The notes: generated from the sequence alone by a model not told the origin. DNA of 64,000 nucleotides from Mesorhizobium sp. AR10 (GCF_024746795.1 NZ_CP080524.1:1178001-1242000), one strand, 5' to 3'; positions 8,478 to 18,763 are shown, numbered from the stretch's first letter. Numbers and translations: made by a program.

Positions 8478-9041
8478 ATGAGCAGCATCACCATACGCGC
8501 CGCCATTGTGTCCGACCTCGACCGGATCACGGACATTTACGCCGATGCGGTCGCCCATGGCACGGCGAGCTACGAACTGGAGCCGCCCAGCCGCGCCGAG
8601 ATGGGCGCGCGATTCGCCAGTCTGATGGCGGGCGGCTTTCCCTATCTGGTGGCGGAAAAAGACGGCACCTTGCTTGGCTATGCCTATGCCGGCGCCTTCC
8701 GGCCACGCCCGGCCTATCGCTTTGTCGTCGAGGATTCCGTCTATGTCGCGCCTGAAGCCAAGGGGCAAGGCGTCGGGCTCAAGCTGATGCAAGGGTTGGT
8801 CGAGGCGGCGCAGGCGGCAGGCTTTCGCCAGATCATCGCTGTCATCGGTGACGGCCACCCAGACAGTGCCTCGGTGCGCTTGCATGAAAAGCTCGGCTTT
8901 CGCCATTCAGGGCGCCTCGAAGGCTCGGGCTACAAGCACGGACGCTGGCTGGACACGGTATTCATGCAGTTGTCGATCAACGGCGGAGCGCTGGTTCCGC
9001 CTGACTCCGACTCACTGCCTGAGCGGAAATTCCGTGAATAA
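8478..9041 (+). CDS. GNAT N-acetyltransferase, phosphinothricin/methionine-derivative type
   Basis: 187 residues of the single-domain GNAT fold of the Pat/YncA group: N-terminal TIRAAIVSDLDRITDIYADAV region, EDSVYVAPEAKGQGVG with the acetyl-CoA loop near 95-105, and the C-terminal HEKLGFRHSGRLEGSGYK block. Members acetylate phosphinothricin or methionine sulfoximine/sulfone; the true substrate is unknown here. No Shine-Dalgarno sequence is obvious before the ATG. Confidence 0.88.
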   Translation: MSSITIRAAIVSDLDRITDIYADAVAHGTASYELEPPSRAEMGARFASLMAGGFPYLVAEKDGTLLGYAYAGAFRPRPAYRFVVEDSVYVAPEAKGQGVGLKLMQGLVEAAQAAGFRQIIAVIGDGHPDSASVRLHEKLGFRHSGRLEGSGYKHGRWLDTVFMQLSINGGALVPPDSDSLPERKFRE

Positions 9042-9051
9042 AAATAAGAGG

Positions 9052-9435
9052 TTAAGCCTCGACCAGTTTTAGCGTGCGGTCGAAGACGCCAAGCACGCGC
9101 CCGAGCTCCTGGCCGCGCTTGAGTATGCGACCGCCGGCGGCGATGACGGCGAAGGCGCCCTGCCGGCGCGCCAGCTTCGGATCCTTGACGATTTGGAATA
9201 ACGGCACCTCACTGGTGCGGCGGAACACCGAAAACACGGCGCGATCGGTGAGATGGTCGATGGCGTAGTCGCGCCATTCATTGGCGGCGACCATGCGTCC
9301 GTACAGCCTGAGGATCTGGTCCAGTTCGCGCCGCTCGAAGCTTACCGGCAAATCGAGGCGTTCGCGTCTTGCCTCATGCAGCGGGATCAATATTGCGGAT
9401 GCGTCCCCATCCTCCGTCCCGCCGCGATCAGTCAT
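9052..9435 (-). CDS. DUF2794 family protein
   Basis: 127 residues. The core ERRELDQILRLYGRMVAANEWRDYAIDHL (about 34-62) and the Arg/Lys-rich C-terminal half match the conserved alphaproteobacterial DUF2794 family of unknown function. It has no signal peptide or membrane helix, so it is probably cytoplasmic. It converges on the acetyltransferase gene with only 10 bp between stops. Confidence 0.85.
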   Translation of the reverse strand: MTDRGGTEDGDASAILIPLHEARRERLDLPVSFERRELDQILRLYGRMVAANEWRDYAIDHLTDRAVFSVFRRTSEVPLFQIVKDPKLARRQGAFAVIAAGGRILKRGQELGRVLGVFDRTLKLVEA

Positions 9436-9649
9436 GCCTCGATCCTTCGATGAATCTCCCGCGAACCAAAATTGGCGCGTTCGATGCGGAATTGCAAGAC
9501 CCGGCTAAGCATGCCGGAGCTGCGGTGTTTTCGTCACGTCCAGTCACATTTGTAAAACGCGGTGTTGGAATTGGTGATGCTTCGCCACATTTCTGCCTTT
9601 TTTTATCCGCGCTCATGCCCCAATGTCCGACGAGTTTACCGGCGTTGCC

Positions 9650-9808
9650 TGAGACGGTTCGGTCCGGCACCGGCTCGTAAACCCCAAGCCCCCCGCCCAC
9701 GGGTCTGCGTCGGATCGAACCAACCTCGGTTTTTCCTTGGAAAAATCGGGTGCGACGATCCCAAAACCTAAATGACCGGCGTCAGAAGCAAGCTGACGCC
9801 GGTTTTTT
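9650..9808 (+). ncRNA. Candidate structured small RNA ending in an intrinsic terminator
   Basis: There is no coding gene on the plus strand for over 1 kb, yet a perfect terminator closes the segment. Upstream of it are a 10-bp stem (GGTTCGGTCC at 9656-9665 with GGATCGAACC at 9712-9721, one G-U pair), a competing stem (GTTTACCGG with CCGG-ctc-GTAAAC) and a CCAA/TTGG hairpin. A structured transcript of about 160 nt fits. I do not recognise the family; 6S RNA has a similar length and long-hairpin shape but I cannot confirm it. The 5' end is a guess. Confidence 0.45.
9775..9808 (+). terminator. Intrinsic terminator, perfect 11-bp stem
   Basis: ACCGGCGTCAG pairs without mismatch with CTGACGCCGGT around a 7-nt loop and is followed by six T. 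It has no coding gene upstream on the plus strand, and the U-run is on the plus side only. Confidence 0.9.
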
Positions 9809-9941
9809 CATGTCTGGAGCGTGGCGACAGTCCTGAAGCTCGGCTACGCACTGCGCGTCGCTCTGGTCGCGCAAAGGACGCGCGGTTAGCGATCATACAC
9901 CCTGACCGAAATGGGAAGCGTGGAGCGGGCGAAGCAGCCAG

Positions 9942-10706
9942 CTACGGCTTGTGGATGAAGGCGGCGCCCAGGATCGGCCCTGGCAGGCCGTCCTTGCCGA
10001 CCGACTGCAGCAACACTGCGCAGCCGCCCTTCTTGGAGATCTCGGTCATCGGCAATTCGTAGCGCTGCGCCTTGCCGTGCCACATGCCGGCGGTCTGGAT
10101 GCCGGTGACGGCGTTCCAGTAGGTCAGCCTGCGGCCGCTGTTTTCACCCTTGCCGATTTCGATCTCCTGTGGCGGGTCGAAATAGACGATGACGACATGG
10201 GCATCGCTGGGGCCGTTGCCGGCGTCGCCGGTGTCGATCATGACGCGGTCGCTGGTCCGACTGACCTTGATGCCGACCCGCATGCCTTCGCCTGACTTCT
10301 CCATCCGGGCAAGCGCGCCATCGACTTCTCTGCGGCTGGCGCCGTTGACGTGGCTGCGGCCATTGATGACGGCTTGCGGCGTATAGACCGAACGGGTGCC
10401 GAAGGCGCGCATATAGTCATATTGCCGCTCGGTATTCTCCTTGCGGCTCAGCGTGTCCTGCCAGCCAAGATAGTCCCAGTAATTGACATGATAGGCGAGC
10501 GCGACGATGTCCTCTTTCGCGGCGAGCTCGGCAAAGAATTCGTCGGCCGGCGGGCAGGAACTGCAGCCCTGGCTGGTGAACAGCTCGACCACGCCTAAGG
10601 GCTTGTCGGCCTGGGACCTGACGGTCTGGCCGGCAAGCCCGGTGCCGGCAAGCGCCGAAAAGGCCAGCGCAAATGCCGCAAGCCGCAATGGTCTTCGAGA
10701 TCCCAT
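9942..10706 (-). CDS. DUF1223 family secreted thioredoxin-like protein
   Basis: 254 residues with a signal peptide (hydrophobic about 9-24). The DUF1223 core begins VVELFTSQGCSSCPPAD with a Cys48-Ser-Ser-Cys51 pair on a thioredoxin-like fold, followed by LAYHVNYWDYLGWQDTLS, characteristic of the family. It is probably periplasmic. The biochemical role is not known; a thiol-disulfide function is an inference from the CxxC. It is divergent from the ceramidase-like gene. Confidence 0.88.
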   Translation of the reverse strand: MGSRRPLRLAAFALAFSALAGTGLAGQTVRSQADKPLGVVELFTSQGCSSCPPADEFFAELAAKEDIVALAYHVNYWDYLGWQDTLSRKENTERQYDYMRAFGTRSVYTPQAVINGRSHVNGASRREVDGALARMEKSGEGMRVGIKVSRTSDRVMIDTGDAGNGPSDAHVVIVYFDPPQEIEIGKGENSGRRLTYWNAVTGIQTAGMWHGKAQRYELPMTEISKKGGCAVLLQSVGKDGLPGPILGAAFIHKP

Positions 10707-10885
10707 GACCGTTCCGATTCTCGCCGGTGCTGCCGGCTTTGTTCTGGTTGCTGAAATATGTGGCAGAAGCGGCAGTCAACGGGAAGTCACGTTGCGGTGA
10801 AATTTTGCCGTTGCAACCGCTGGCCACGACGCAATAGGACAGGACTGCCCTTAGGGGTAGAAACCGATTCGGCAACGGCACGGCC

Positions 10886-11566
10886 ATGTGGCAGACCCTT
10901 CTGACGCCAGTCGACCTCTATTGCGAGCGGACCGGACCGGAATTCTGGGCCGAGCCGGCCAACGCACTGACCAACATTGCCTTTCTTGCTGCCGGGCTGT
11001 GGGGTGTACGAGAGGTGCGAAGGCTGGGCACCGGAGCCTTCGCCGAGGTGCTGGCCTGGTGGGTGGTGGCGATCGGCCTCGGCTCGACGCTGTTCCATAC
11101 CTTTGCCGTCAGGGCCACGATCTGGGCCGACGTGCTGCCCATCGCCGGTTTCACGCTGGCCTACACGCTGTTTACGCTCCGCCGCTTCCTCGGCATGGGA
11201 TGGGGCAAGGCTATCGCCATCTTCGTCGCCTTCTACGCCGGCACCGGACTGTTGACATGGGCCGTACCGGACTGGCTGCGGCAGGCCTCGAACGGCACAA
11301 CCGGCTATCTGCCACCCTTCCTGGCGCTTGCCTTTTTCGGTCTATGGACGGCAGCAAGCGGCAGTGGCGCCGGCCGCTACAATCTGGCGGGCTCGGCAAT
11401 CTTCGTCGTGTCGGTCATCTGCCGGATGATCGATCCGCTGGCGTGCGGCAGCTTCCCGCTCGGCACACATTTCCTGTGGCACATCTTCAACGGGCTGATG
11501 CTCGGCGTGCTTCTGGCCGCGGCGGCGCGGTTCGGGGCGCCGAAGACAAGGGCAGTAGGGCAGTAG
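10886..11566 (+). CDS. Ceramidase-family (CREST superfamily) membrane hydrolase
   Basis: 226 residues with about seven hydrophobic helices. The predicted zinc and catalytic residues keep the spacing of eukaryotic alkaline ceramidases: Ser67, His71, Asp82, then His195 and His199, with the N-terminal D-L-Y-C-E-R box and Glu23 in the place of the calcium site. Alkaline ceramidases cleave the amide bond of ceramides; bacterial members are mostly uncharacterised and could act on other lipid amides such as ornithine lipids. The C-terminal residues AVGQ and the stop are encoded by the start of a TAGGGCA repeat array. Confidence 0.8.
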   Translation: MWQTLLTPVDLYCERTGPEFWAEPANALTNIAFLAAGLWGVREVRRLGTGAFAEVLAWWVVAIGLGSTLFHTFAVRATIWADVLPIAGFTLAYTLFTLRRFLGMGWGKAIAIFVAFYAGTGLLTWAVPDWLRQASNGTTGYLPPFLALAFFGLWTAASGSGAGRYNLAGSAIFVVSVICRMIDPLACGSFPLGTHFLWHIFNGLMLGVLLAAAARFGAPKTRAVGQ

Positions 11567-11648
11567 GGCATTAGGGCATTAGGGCATTAGGGCATTAGGT
11601 AACTTACTTCCCCTACTCCCTTACTGCCCTACTCCCTTTATTCCCCTA
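11550..11648. repeat. TAGGGCA repeat array with inverted right arm (array 1)
   Basis: Two GGGCAGTA units then four units of GGGCATTAG run head to tail at 11550-11598. After a short spacer, the right arm (about 11607-11648) repeats CTACTCCCTTACTGCCC-type units on the opposite strand. A transcript could fold into a long imperfect hairpin. The array fills the gap between the converging stops of the ceramidase-like gene and acnA and includes the former stop. A second array of the same kind is at 33232-33327. Confidence 0.85.
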
Positions 11649-14339
<2,691 letters not shown>

Positions 14340-14624
14340 GTGCGGTCCGTCCTTGTCTGTTCAGCCTGAAAGGGAACGGACGCCGATGGCATGCAATCAC
14401 GCGCAAAGGTGCGGGTACGGCCATTTCCGCTGTCCGTTCCCAGCCAACCCGAGCCGTTCAAGGCGGCGCGTGCGCTGGTTCGGCGCAAATTCTCGTTCCC
14501 GTGCCGACCGCTGGCACGGATGACCCGGATATAGAGAATTTTCTGGAATAGTTCTAGACACGGATTAGCCATTTTTGCTGCGGCGCACCGAAGCTGCGCT
14601 CGGATTTTCGGCGAAGGGGAACGA

Positions 14625-15227
14625 ATGCGGCTGATCGCCGAAAATCTTGGGGGTGAACGCGGCGGCGAGACGGTTTTTTCCGGCATCGATTTCGCGCTTG
14701 CGGAAGGCCAGGCGCTGATCGTCACGGGCCCGAACGGCGCCGGTAAATCGACACTGCTCAGGATCATCGCCGGAATGCTGCCGGTAGCGGAAGGCCATGT
14801 GTCGATTGAGGGCGGTGGCGAGGACTTTCCAACGGTCGCCGCGGCCTGCCACTATCTCGGCCACCAGAACGCGATGAAGACAGCGTTGAACGTGACGGAA
14901 AATCTGCGCTTCTGGCGAGATTTTTCGGGGGATGGTCTGTTGAGCGTTGAAGAGGCGCTGGAAACCGTCGGGCTTGATGGTATCGGCCATCTGCCGTTCG
15001 GCTATCTCTCGACCGGGCAAAGGCGGCGGGCGGCGATTGCGAAATTGCTGGTCAGCCAGCGGCCGCTCTGGTTGCTCGACGAGCCGACGGCCGGATTGGA
15101 CAAGGCTTCAGAAGAGCGGTTTGGCGCGGTGATGGAGAAGCATCTCGGCGATGGCGGGATTGTCGTGGCGGCGACGCATTTGCCGCTTGGGATCGAAGGG
15201 GCGAAGGAATTGAGGATGACCGGGTGA
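14625..15227 (+). CDS. ccmA: Cytochrome c biogenesis heme exporter ATPase CcmA
   Basis: 200 residues. Walker A GPNGAGKST at 35-43; the signature is the divergent STGQRRR form typical of CcmA (LSTGQRRR near 140), and Walker B LWLLDEP follows. CcmA with CcmB, CcmC and CcmD forms the complex that releases heme-loaded CcmE during System I cytochrome c maturation. It is first in the ccmA-ccmB-ccmD-ccmG run, 7 bp before ccmB. Confidence 0.95.
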   Translation: MRLIAENLGGERGGETVFSGIDFALAEGQALIVTGPNGAGKSTLLRIIAGMLPVAEGHVSIEGGGEDFPTVAAACHYLGHQNAMKTALNVTENLRFWRDFSGDGLLSVEEALETVGLDGIGHLPFGYLSTGQRRRAAIAKLLVSQRPLWLLDEPTAGLDKASEERFGAVMEKHLGDGGIVVAATHLPLGIEGAKELRMTG

Positions 15228-15234
15228 TGTTGGC

Positions 15235-15900
15235 ATGCTAGCGCTCTTCCTGCGCGATATCCGCCTCAACATCCGCGCCGGCGGCGGGGCGTTGACCGGC
15301 GTGATCTTCTTCCTCGCCGTCATCGCGACAATCCCCTTCGGCGTCGGGCCGGACCTGAAGCTGCTTGCCCGTATCGGCCCGGCGATCCTGTGGATCGGTG
15401 CGCTACTCGCTTGCCTGCTCGGCCTCGACCGGCTGTTCCAGGCCGACCGCGAAGACGGCTCGCTCGATCTTCTGGTGCTCGGTAACGACCGGCATATGCT
15501 GGCGCTGACGGTGCTGACGAAATGCCTGGCGCACTGGGCCGGAAGCGTGCTGCCGCTGGTCATCGCCGCCCCCTTGCTCGGCCTGTTCATGAACATGGAG
15601 CCGATCAGCATCGGCGCCACGGCGCTGACCCTGCTGGTCGGCACGCCGGCGATCACCTTCATCGGTGCTACGGGTGCTGCGGTAGCGGTGGCGCTGCCGC
15701 GCGGCGGGCTGCTGATCTCGGTGGTGGTTCTGCCGCTGACCATTCCGGTGCTGATCTTCGGCGTCGCGGCCAGCTATGGCGCGGTGGCGGATCCCGATCC
15801 GTTCCTACAGCCCTTCCTCATTCTCGCCGCGCTGACCCTGTTTCTTGCCGTGTTGGGACCAGTAGCGGCAGCATTGGCCTTGCGGCATGGAACGGATTGA
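15235..15900 (+). CDS. ccmB: Heme exporter permease CcmB
   Basis: 221 residues with six hydrophobic segments; full family length. Recognisable are the N-terminal LALFLRDIRLNIRAGG, the LFQADREDGSLDLL loop near 65-78 and the GTPAITFIGATGAA region. It is an inner-membrane subunit of the CcmABCD complex. In related rhizobia ccmC follows directly; here the next recognisable gene is ccmD, 127 bp on. Confidence 0.95.
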   Translation: MLALFLRDIRLNIRAGGGALTGVIFFLAVIATIPFGVGPDLKLLARIGPAILWIGALLACLLGLDRLFQADREDGSLDLLVLGNDRHMLALTVLTKCLAHWAGSVLPLVIAAPLLGLFMNMEPISIGATALTLLVGTPAITFIGATGAAVAVALPRGGLLISVVVLPLTIPVLIFGVAASYGAVADPDPFLQPFLILAALTLFLAVLGPVAAALALRHGTD

Positions 15901-16027
15901 TCTGGCCGCATGACGTCAAAGGCTGCGGCGCAGCGGCCGATTGCGAAGCCGATGATGCAAGGCTAAGGGAAAGTATGATCGAACGGAGCGGAATGATCCG
16001 GTTGGAATGCTGCACGGAGTGGATCGC
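15901..16027. other. Spacer between ccmB and ccmD where ccmC would be expected
   Basis: 127 bp, far too short for the usual ccmC of about 240 codons. One frame runs from upstream and ends in a TGA overlapping the ccmD start (GTGA), which could be the last codons of a deleted gene, but no CcmC motif (no WWD tryptophan-rich motif) is visible. No repeat or IS scar is recognisable. Confidence 0.7.
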
Positions 16028-16195
16028 GTGAGCGTGCATGCGCTCTACGTCACCGCCGCCTATGCCATCACGGCCGTGGTTCTGGCCGGGCTGATCGGCT
16101 GGATCCTTATCGACCAGCGGGCGCGAAAGCGAGATCTCGCCGAACTGGAAGCATCCGGCGTGCGGCGGCGCTCAGACAAAGCCAGCAAGACATGA
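16028..16195 (+). CDS. ccmD: Heme exporter small subunit CcmD
   Basis: 55 residues from a GTG start (a 7-codon longer ATG start is possible). It has one transmembrane helix, about residues 6-26, followed by the basic DQRARKRDLAELEASGVRRRS typical of CcmD. CcmD is the small inner-membrane protein needed to release holo-CcmE. The GTG start was chosen because SVHALYVTAAYA matches the usual CcmD N-terminus. An 18-bp tandem duplication covers its stop codon. Confidence 0.85.
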   Translation: MSVHALYVTAAYAITAVVLAGLIGWILIDQRARKRDLAELEASGVRRRSDKASKT

Positions 16196-16215
16196 GGGGC
16201 CAGCAAGACATGAGG
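16183..16215. repeat. Tandem duplication of about 16-18 bp over the ccmD stop
   Basis: The segment GCCAGCAAGACATGAGGG occurs twice in a row, the first copy containing the TGA stop of ccmD. It spaces ccmD from ccmG. Confidence 0.8.
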
Positions 16216-16226
16216 GCCGCCAAGCC

Positions 16227-16808
16227 ATGAGCATGGACACCGAGACGCCGGCGCCGCCCCGGCGCCGCCTGATCGTGCTGTTGCCGCTGCTGGTTTTCCT
16301 GGGCTTGGCCGGACTGTTCCTGTCGCAGCTCTTGTCCGGGCGCGACGAGTCGGAAGTGCCGTCGGCACTGATCGGCCTGCCGGCGCCGCAGACCAACCTA
16401 CCGGCGCTGGAGGGTTTGAATCTGCCGGGGCTGGATTCGAAACAGTTCGCCGGCAAGGTGACGCTGGTCAACGTCTTCGCGTCGTGGTGCGCGCCATGCC
16501 GGGAAGAACATCCGCTACTGCTGGCGCTGTCGCAGGACAAGCGCTTCGTCATGGCCGCGCTGAACTACAAGGACCAGCCGGAAAACGCCCGCCGGTTTCT
16601 CGGCGACCTCGGCAATCCGTTCCAGGCGATCGGAGTCGACGCGGCGGGCCGCACGGCGATCGACTGGGGCGTCTATGGCGTGCCCGAAACCTTCGTCATC
16701 GGCAAGGACGGCAAGATCGCCTACAAGCATGTCGGCCCACTGACGGCGGAGTCAGCGAGAGATCTCCTGTTGCCGCAGATAGAAAAGGCGCTGGCGGTGC
16801 CAGGCTGA
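16227..16808 (+). CDS. ccmG: CcmG/DsbE family thiol:disulfide interchange protein
   Basis: 193 residues: N-terminal membrane anchor at about 14-33, then a periplasmic thioredoxin domain with W87-C88-A-P-C91, followed by VYGVPETFVIGKDGKI with the cis-Pro region. CcmG keeps the CXXCH cysteines of apocytochrome c reduced for heme ligation. It is last in the ccm run. The haem-lyase genes (ccmE, ccmF, ccmH) are not in the window, which is common in rhizobia. Confidence 0.95.
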   Translation: MSMDTETPAPPRRRLIVLLPLLVFLGLAGLFLSQLLSGRDESEVPSALIGLPAPQTNLPALEGLNLPGLDSKQFAGKVTLVNVFASWCAPCREEHPLLLALSQDKRFVMAALNYKDQPENARRFLGDLGNPFQAIGVDAAGRTAIDWGVYGVPETFVIGKDGKIAYKHVGPLTAESARDLLLPQIEKALAVPG

Positions 16809-16824
16809 CGGCCGCTCTGGCTTC

Positions 16825-16910
16825 GTCATCCCAGGGCGAAGCAGGAGCGAAGCGACGTCGCGGAGACCCTGGGATCCATGCCGTGACATCAGCCGAGGAA
16901 TGCAGCGGTG
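16825..16910 (+). repeat. Intergenic repeat, copy A of an inverted pair
   Basis: Begins GTCATCCCAGGG, has a matching ACCCTGGGAT, then ATCCATGCCGTGACATC and ends GCAGCGGTG. The same blocks recur inverted at 17001-17058, so two diverged copies face each other. Confidence 0.7.
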
Positions 16911-17000
16911 GGGGAAAGTCGCCCGGGCGTATCGTGTTTGCCTTAGCCGCTGCCGTCCCGCCGGCGAGCGGAGCCTAGCCGATGGCGGTACATTGTTCTG

Positions 17001-17058
17001 CACCGCTGCGGTGTTCTGAAGCCACGGCATGGATCCTCGGGTCAGGCCCGAGGATGAC
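17001..17058 (-). repeat. Intergenic repeat, copy B of an inverted pair
   Basis: Read on the minus strand it gives GTCATCCTCGGGCC, a matching CCGAGGAT, then CCATGCCGTGGCTTC and GCAGCGGTG, the same block order as copy A at 16825-16910. It ends 30 bp from the DUF1127 stop. Confidence 0.7.
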
Positions 17059-17087
17059 GAACGCGAGAGGTCGATCAGGCTTTGAGC

Positions 17088-17252
17088 TCAGCCGTAGATC
17101 TGCTTGTGGACCTGGTAGAGCATTTCCGAGCGGTCGGCGCGCATGTCGGCCAGATCGCGGCTGGTGAAGCTGTCGATTTCGGCGACGAGGCGGTTGTAGT
17201 GCTTGCGCTTGGCAATGCTTGCGCGAGCGCGGGTCATGAGAGTGTTGATCAT
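17088..17252 (-). CDS. DUF1127 (YjiS-like) small basic protein
   Basis: 54 residues: MINTLMTRARASIAKRKHYN at the start and a C-terminal DUF1127 block with the pattern L-x5-F-T-S-R-D-L-A-D-M-R-A-D-R. A clear GGAA/AAGG ribosome site precedes the ATG. Rhizobial DUF1127 proteins are short Arg-rich proteins; some bind RNA and affect phosphate or carbon responses, but this one is unassigned. It sits alone with about 290 bp upstream that shows no other gene. Confidence 0.85.
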   Translation of the reverse strand: MINTLMTRARASIAKRKHYNRLVAEIDSFTSRDLADMRADRSEMLYQVHKQIYG

Positions 17253-17543
17253 AGCAAGGTTCCTTTTGGCGCCGCATTGCTGCGGCAGTTGTTCCTCCCT
17301 TGATCGATACGAAGCATGACATAGTTATTGTGCGTTGCAAAAAGAAGATGTTGCAATGCACCATTGCACTGGACGCATAGCCGGTTAACCGGCCTTTACC
17401 CGTGGTCACGGCGAGACGGCATCGCTTCATACCTGTTTCGAGGCCTCAAGATGCGGTGAAGCACTCATCATCGATCTTGCCAGATCGATCGCCGGCTGGC
17501 TTGATCGCGCCGACACGACCGTTGTGGACATTGGGAGGGAAAT
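17253..17543. other. Divergent intergenic region between DUF1127 and the lactonase gene
   Basis: About 290 bp that must contain the promoters for both genes. It includes an AT-richer stretch around 17310-17360 and GGTTAACCGG near 17381. No gene, repeat or clear operator was identified. Confidence 0.4.
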
Positions 17544-18464
17544 TTGGCCGCCGCAGACTATTATGAAGTTCTCGATCCGCGTTTTGCGCGGCTGTTCAAT
17601 GGCAACGCGCAAGTGGACAAGCTGTTCACCGGGTGCCGGTGGGCGGAAGGGCCGGCCTGGTTCGCCGCCGGCCGCTATGTCGTCTGGTCCGACATCCCCA
17701 ACAATCGTATGCTGCGCTACGACGAGACCGACGGCAGCGTCAGCGTGTTCCGCCAGCCGTCCGGCAATTCGAACGGCAACACCGTCGACCGGCAGGGCCG
17801 GCTGGTCAGCTGCGAGCATTCGGGCCGCGGGGTCAGCCGTACCGAGCATGATGGCTCCATCACCACCATCGCCAAGGCCTGGCGCGGCAAGCGGCTGAAC
17901 TCACCCAACGACGCGGTGGTGAGGTCCGATGGCTCGATCTGGTTCACCGATCCGGCCTACGGCATCGAGAGCGACTATGAGGGCGACAAGGCCGAGAGCG
18001 AGATCGGCGCCTGCCATGTCTACCGGGTCGATCCCGACAGCGGCGAGGTCGAAGCTGTCATCACCGACATGGTCAGGCCCAATGGGCTCGCCTTCTCGCT
18101 CGACGAGAGCAAGCTCTATGTCGCCGATACCGGCCGTACGCATGGCGCGAAGAATCCAGCCCACATCAGGGTGTTCAATGTCGGCAAGGGCGGCAAGAAG
18201 GTTTCCGGCGACAAGCTTTTTGCCGACTGCACGGCCGGCCTGTTCGATGGCTTCCGGCTCGACGAGGACGGGCGCATCTGGTCGAGCGCCGCCGACGGCA
18301 TCCATTGCTACGACCCCGACGGGACATTGATCGGCAAGGTCAAGGTGCCGGAAGTCGTCGCCAATTGCGTGTTCGGCGGCAACAAGCTGAATTGCCTCTA
18401 CATCGCCGGTACGACCTCGCTCTACATGGTCCGGCTCATGGTCAACGGCGCCAAGACCTACTGA
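17544..18464 (+). CDS. SMP-30/gluconolactonase family beta-propeller protein
   Basis: 306 residues from a TTG start preceded by GGGAGGG. The SMP-30 pattern is visible: WAEGPAWF near 33-40, the metal-ligand region NSPNDAVVRSDGSIWFTDPAYG near 119-140 and RPNGLAFSLDESKLYVADT near 175-194. Such six-bladed propellers bind one divalent metal and hydrolyse sugar lactones. The 4-oxalocrotonate-type tautomerase directly downstream suggests a small catabolic unit, but the substrate is unknown. Confidence 0.88.
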   Translation: MAAADYYEVLDPRFARLFNGNAQVDKLFTGCRWAEGPAWFAAGRYVVWSDIPNNRMLRYDETDGSVSVFRQPSGNSNGNTVDRQGRLVSCEHSGRGVSRTEHDGSITTIAKAWRGKRLNSPNDAVVRSDGSIWFTDPAYGIESDYEGDKAESEIGACHVYRVDPDSGEVEAVITDMVRPNGLAFSLDESKLYVADTGRTHGAKNPAHIRVFNVGKGGKKVSGDKLFADCTAGLFDGFRLDEDGRIWSSAADGIHCYDPDGTLIGKVKVPEVVANCVFGGNKLNCLYIAGTTSLYMVRLMVNGAKTY

Positions 18465-18498
18465 GCGATCGTCAAACAGAATCCACGGGAGGACACCC

Positions 18499-18705
18499 AT
18501 GCCATTCGTCAACATCCGCATCGTCAAGGAGGTGATTGCCGCCGACCCGGCCGGCAAGAAGGCGGACATAGCCAAAAAAGTCACGGCGGCGATCATGGAC
18601 GCCACCGGACTGGGTAATGACGACGTCTGGGTGGTCTTCGAGGAGGTTAATGCGCGCGACTGGTATGTCGGCAAGACCGATGTTGAGACGCTGCGAAAGG
18701 GTTAG
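18499..18705 (+). CDS. 4-oxalocrotonate tautomerase family protein
   Basis: 68 residues, the normal size of single-domain tautomerases. After removal of Met, the N-terminal proline (MPFVNIRI) would be the catalytic base. The VWVVFEEVNARDWYVG block matches the family. It probably shares a transcript with the lactonase gene (35-bp gap, good GGGAGG site). The substrate is not known. Confidence 0.88.
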   Translation: MPFVNIRIVKEVIAADPAGKKADIAKKVTAAIMDATGLGNDDVWVVFEEVNARDWYVGKTDVETLRKG

Positions 18706-18763
18706 TCGAAGGAGTGGTAGCCGCGGGACGTCGGAGATTGGCCGAAGCCATGGTGGCCGCTGA

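Larger units (their letters stand above)
9436..9941. other. 506-bp intergenic region holding the candidate RNA
   Basis: Between the diverging DUF2794 start and the DUF1223 stop. The first 200 bp would contain the DUF2794 promoter, the middle holds the structured RNA candidate, and bases 9809-9941 show nothing. A 90-residue minus-strand frame exists but looks non-coding. Confidence 0.6.

Noticed and set aside
7377..8906. A 509-codon minus-strand frame over the BI-1 gene and acetyltransferase
   Set aside because: It is antisense to two well-supported genes and crosses a terminator and a palindromic repeat.
9428..9700. A 90-codon minus-strand frame upstream of DUF2794
   Set aside because: It overlaps the DUF2794 start and part of the structured RNA, and the residue composition is not protein-like.
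9712..9721. T-loop-like GGATCGAACC as part of a tRNA
   Set aside because: No anticodon arm or acceptor stem of the right spacing, and no CCA end.
11550..11648. Possible CRISPR array
   Set aside because: The units are contiguous without spacers and the right half is inverted; no cas gene is present.
15910..15966. Small open frame in the ccmB-ccmD gap as a ccmC remnant
   Set aside because: The 18 residues show no similarity to the known CcmC start, so I do not call it a remnant.
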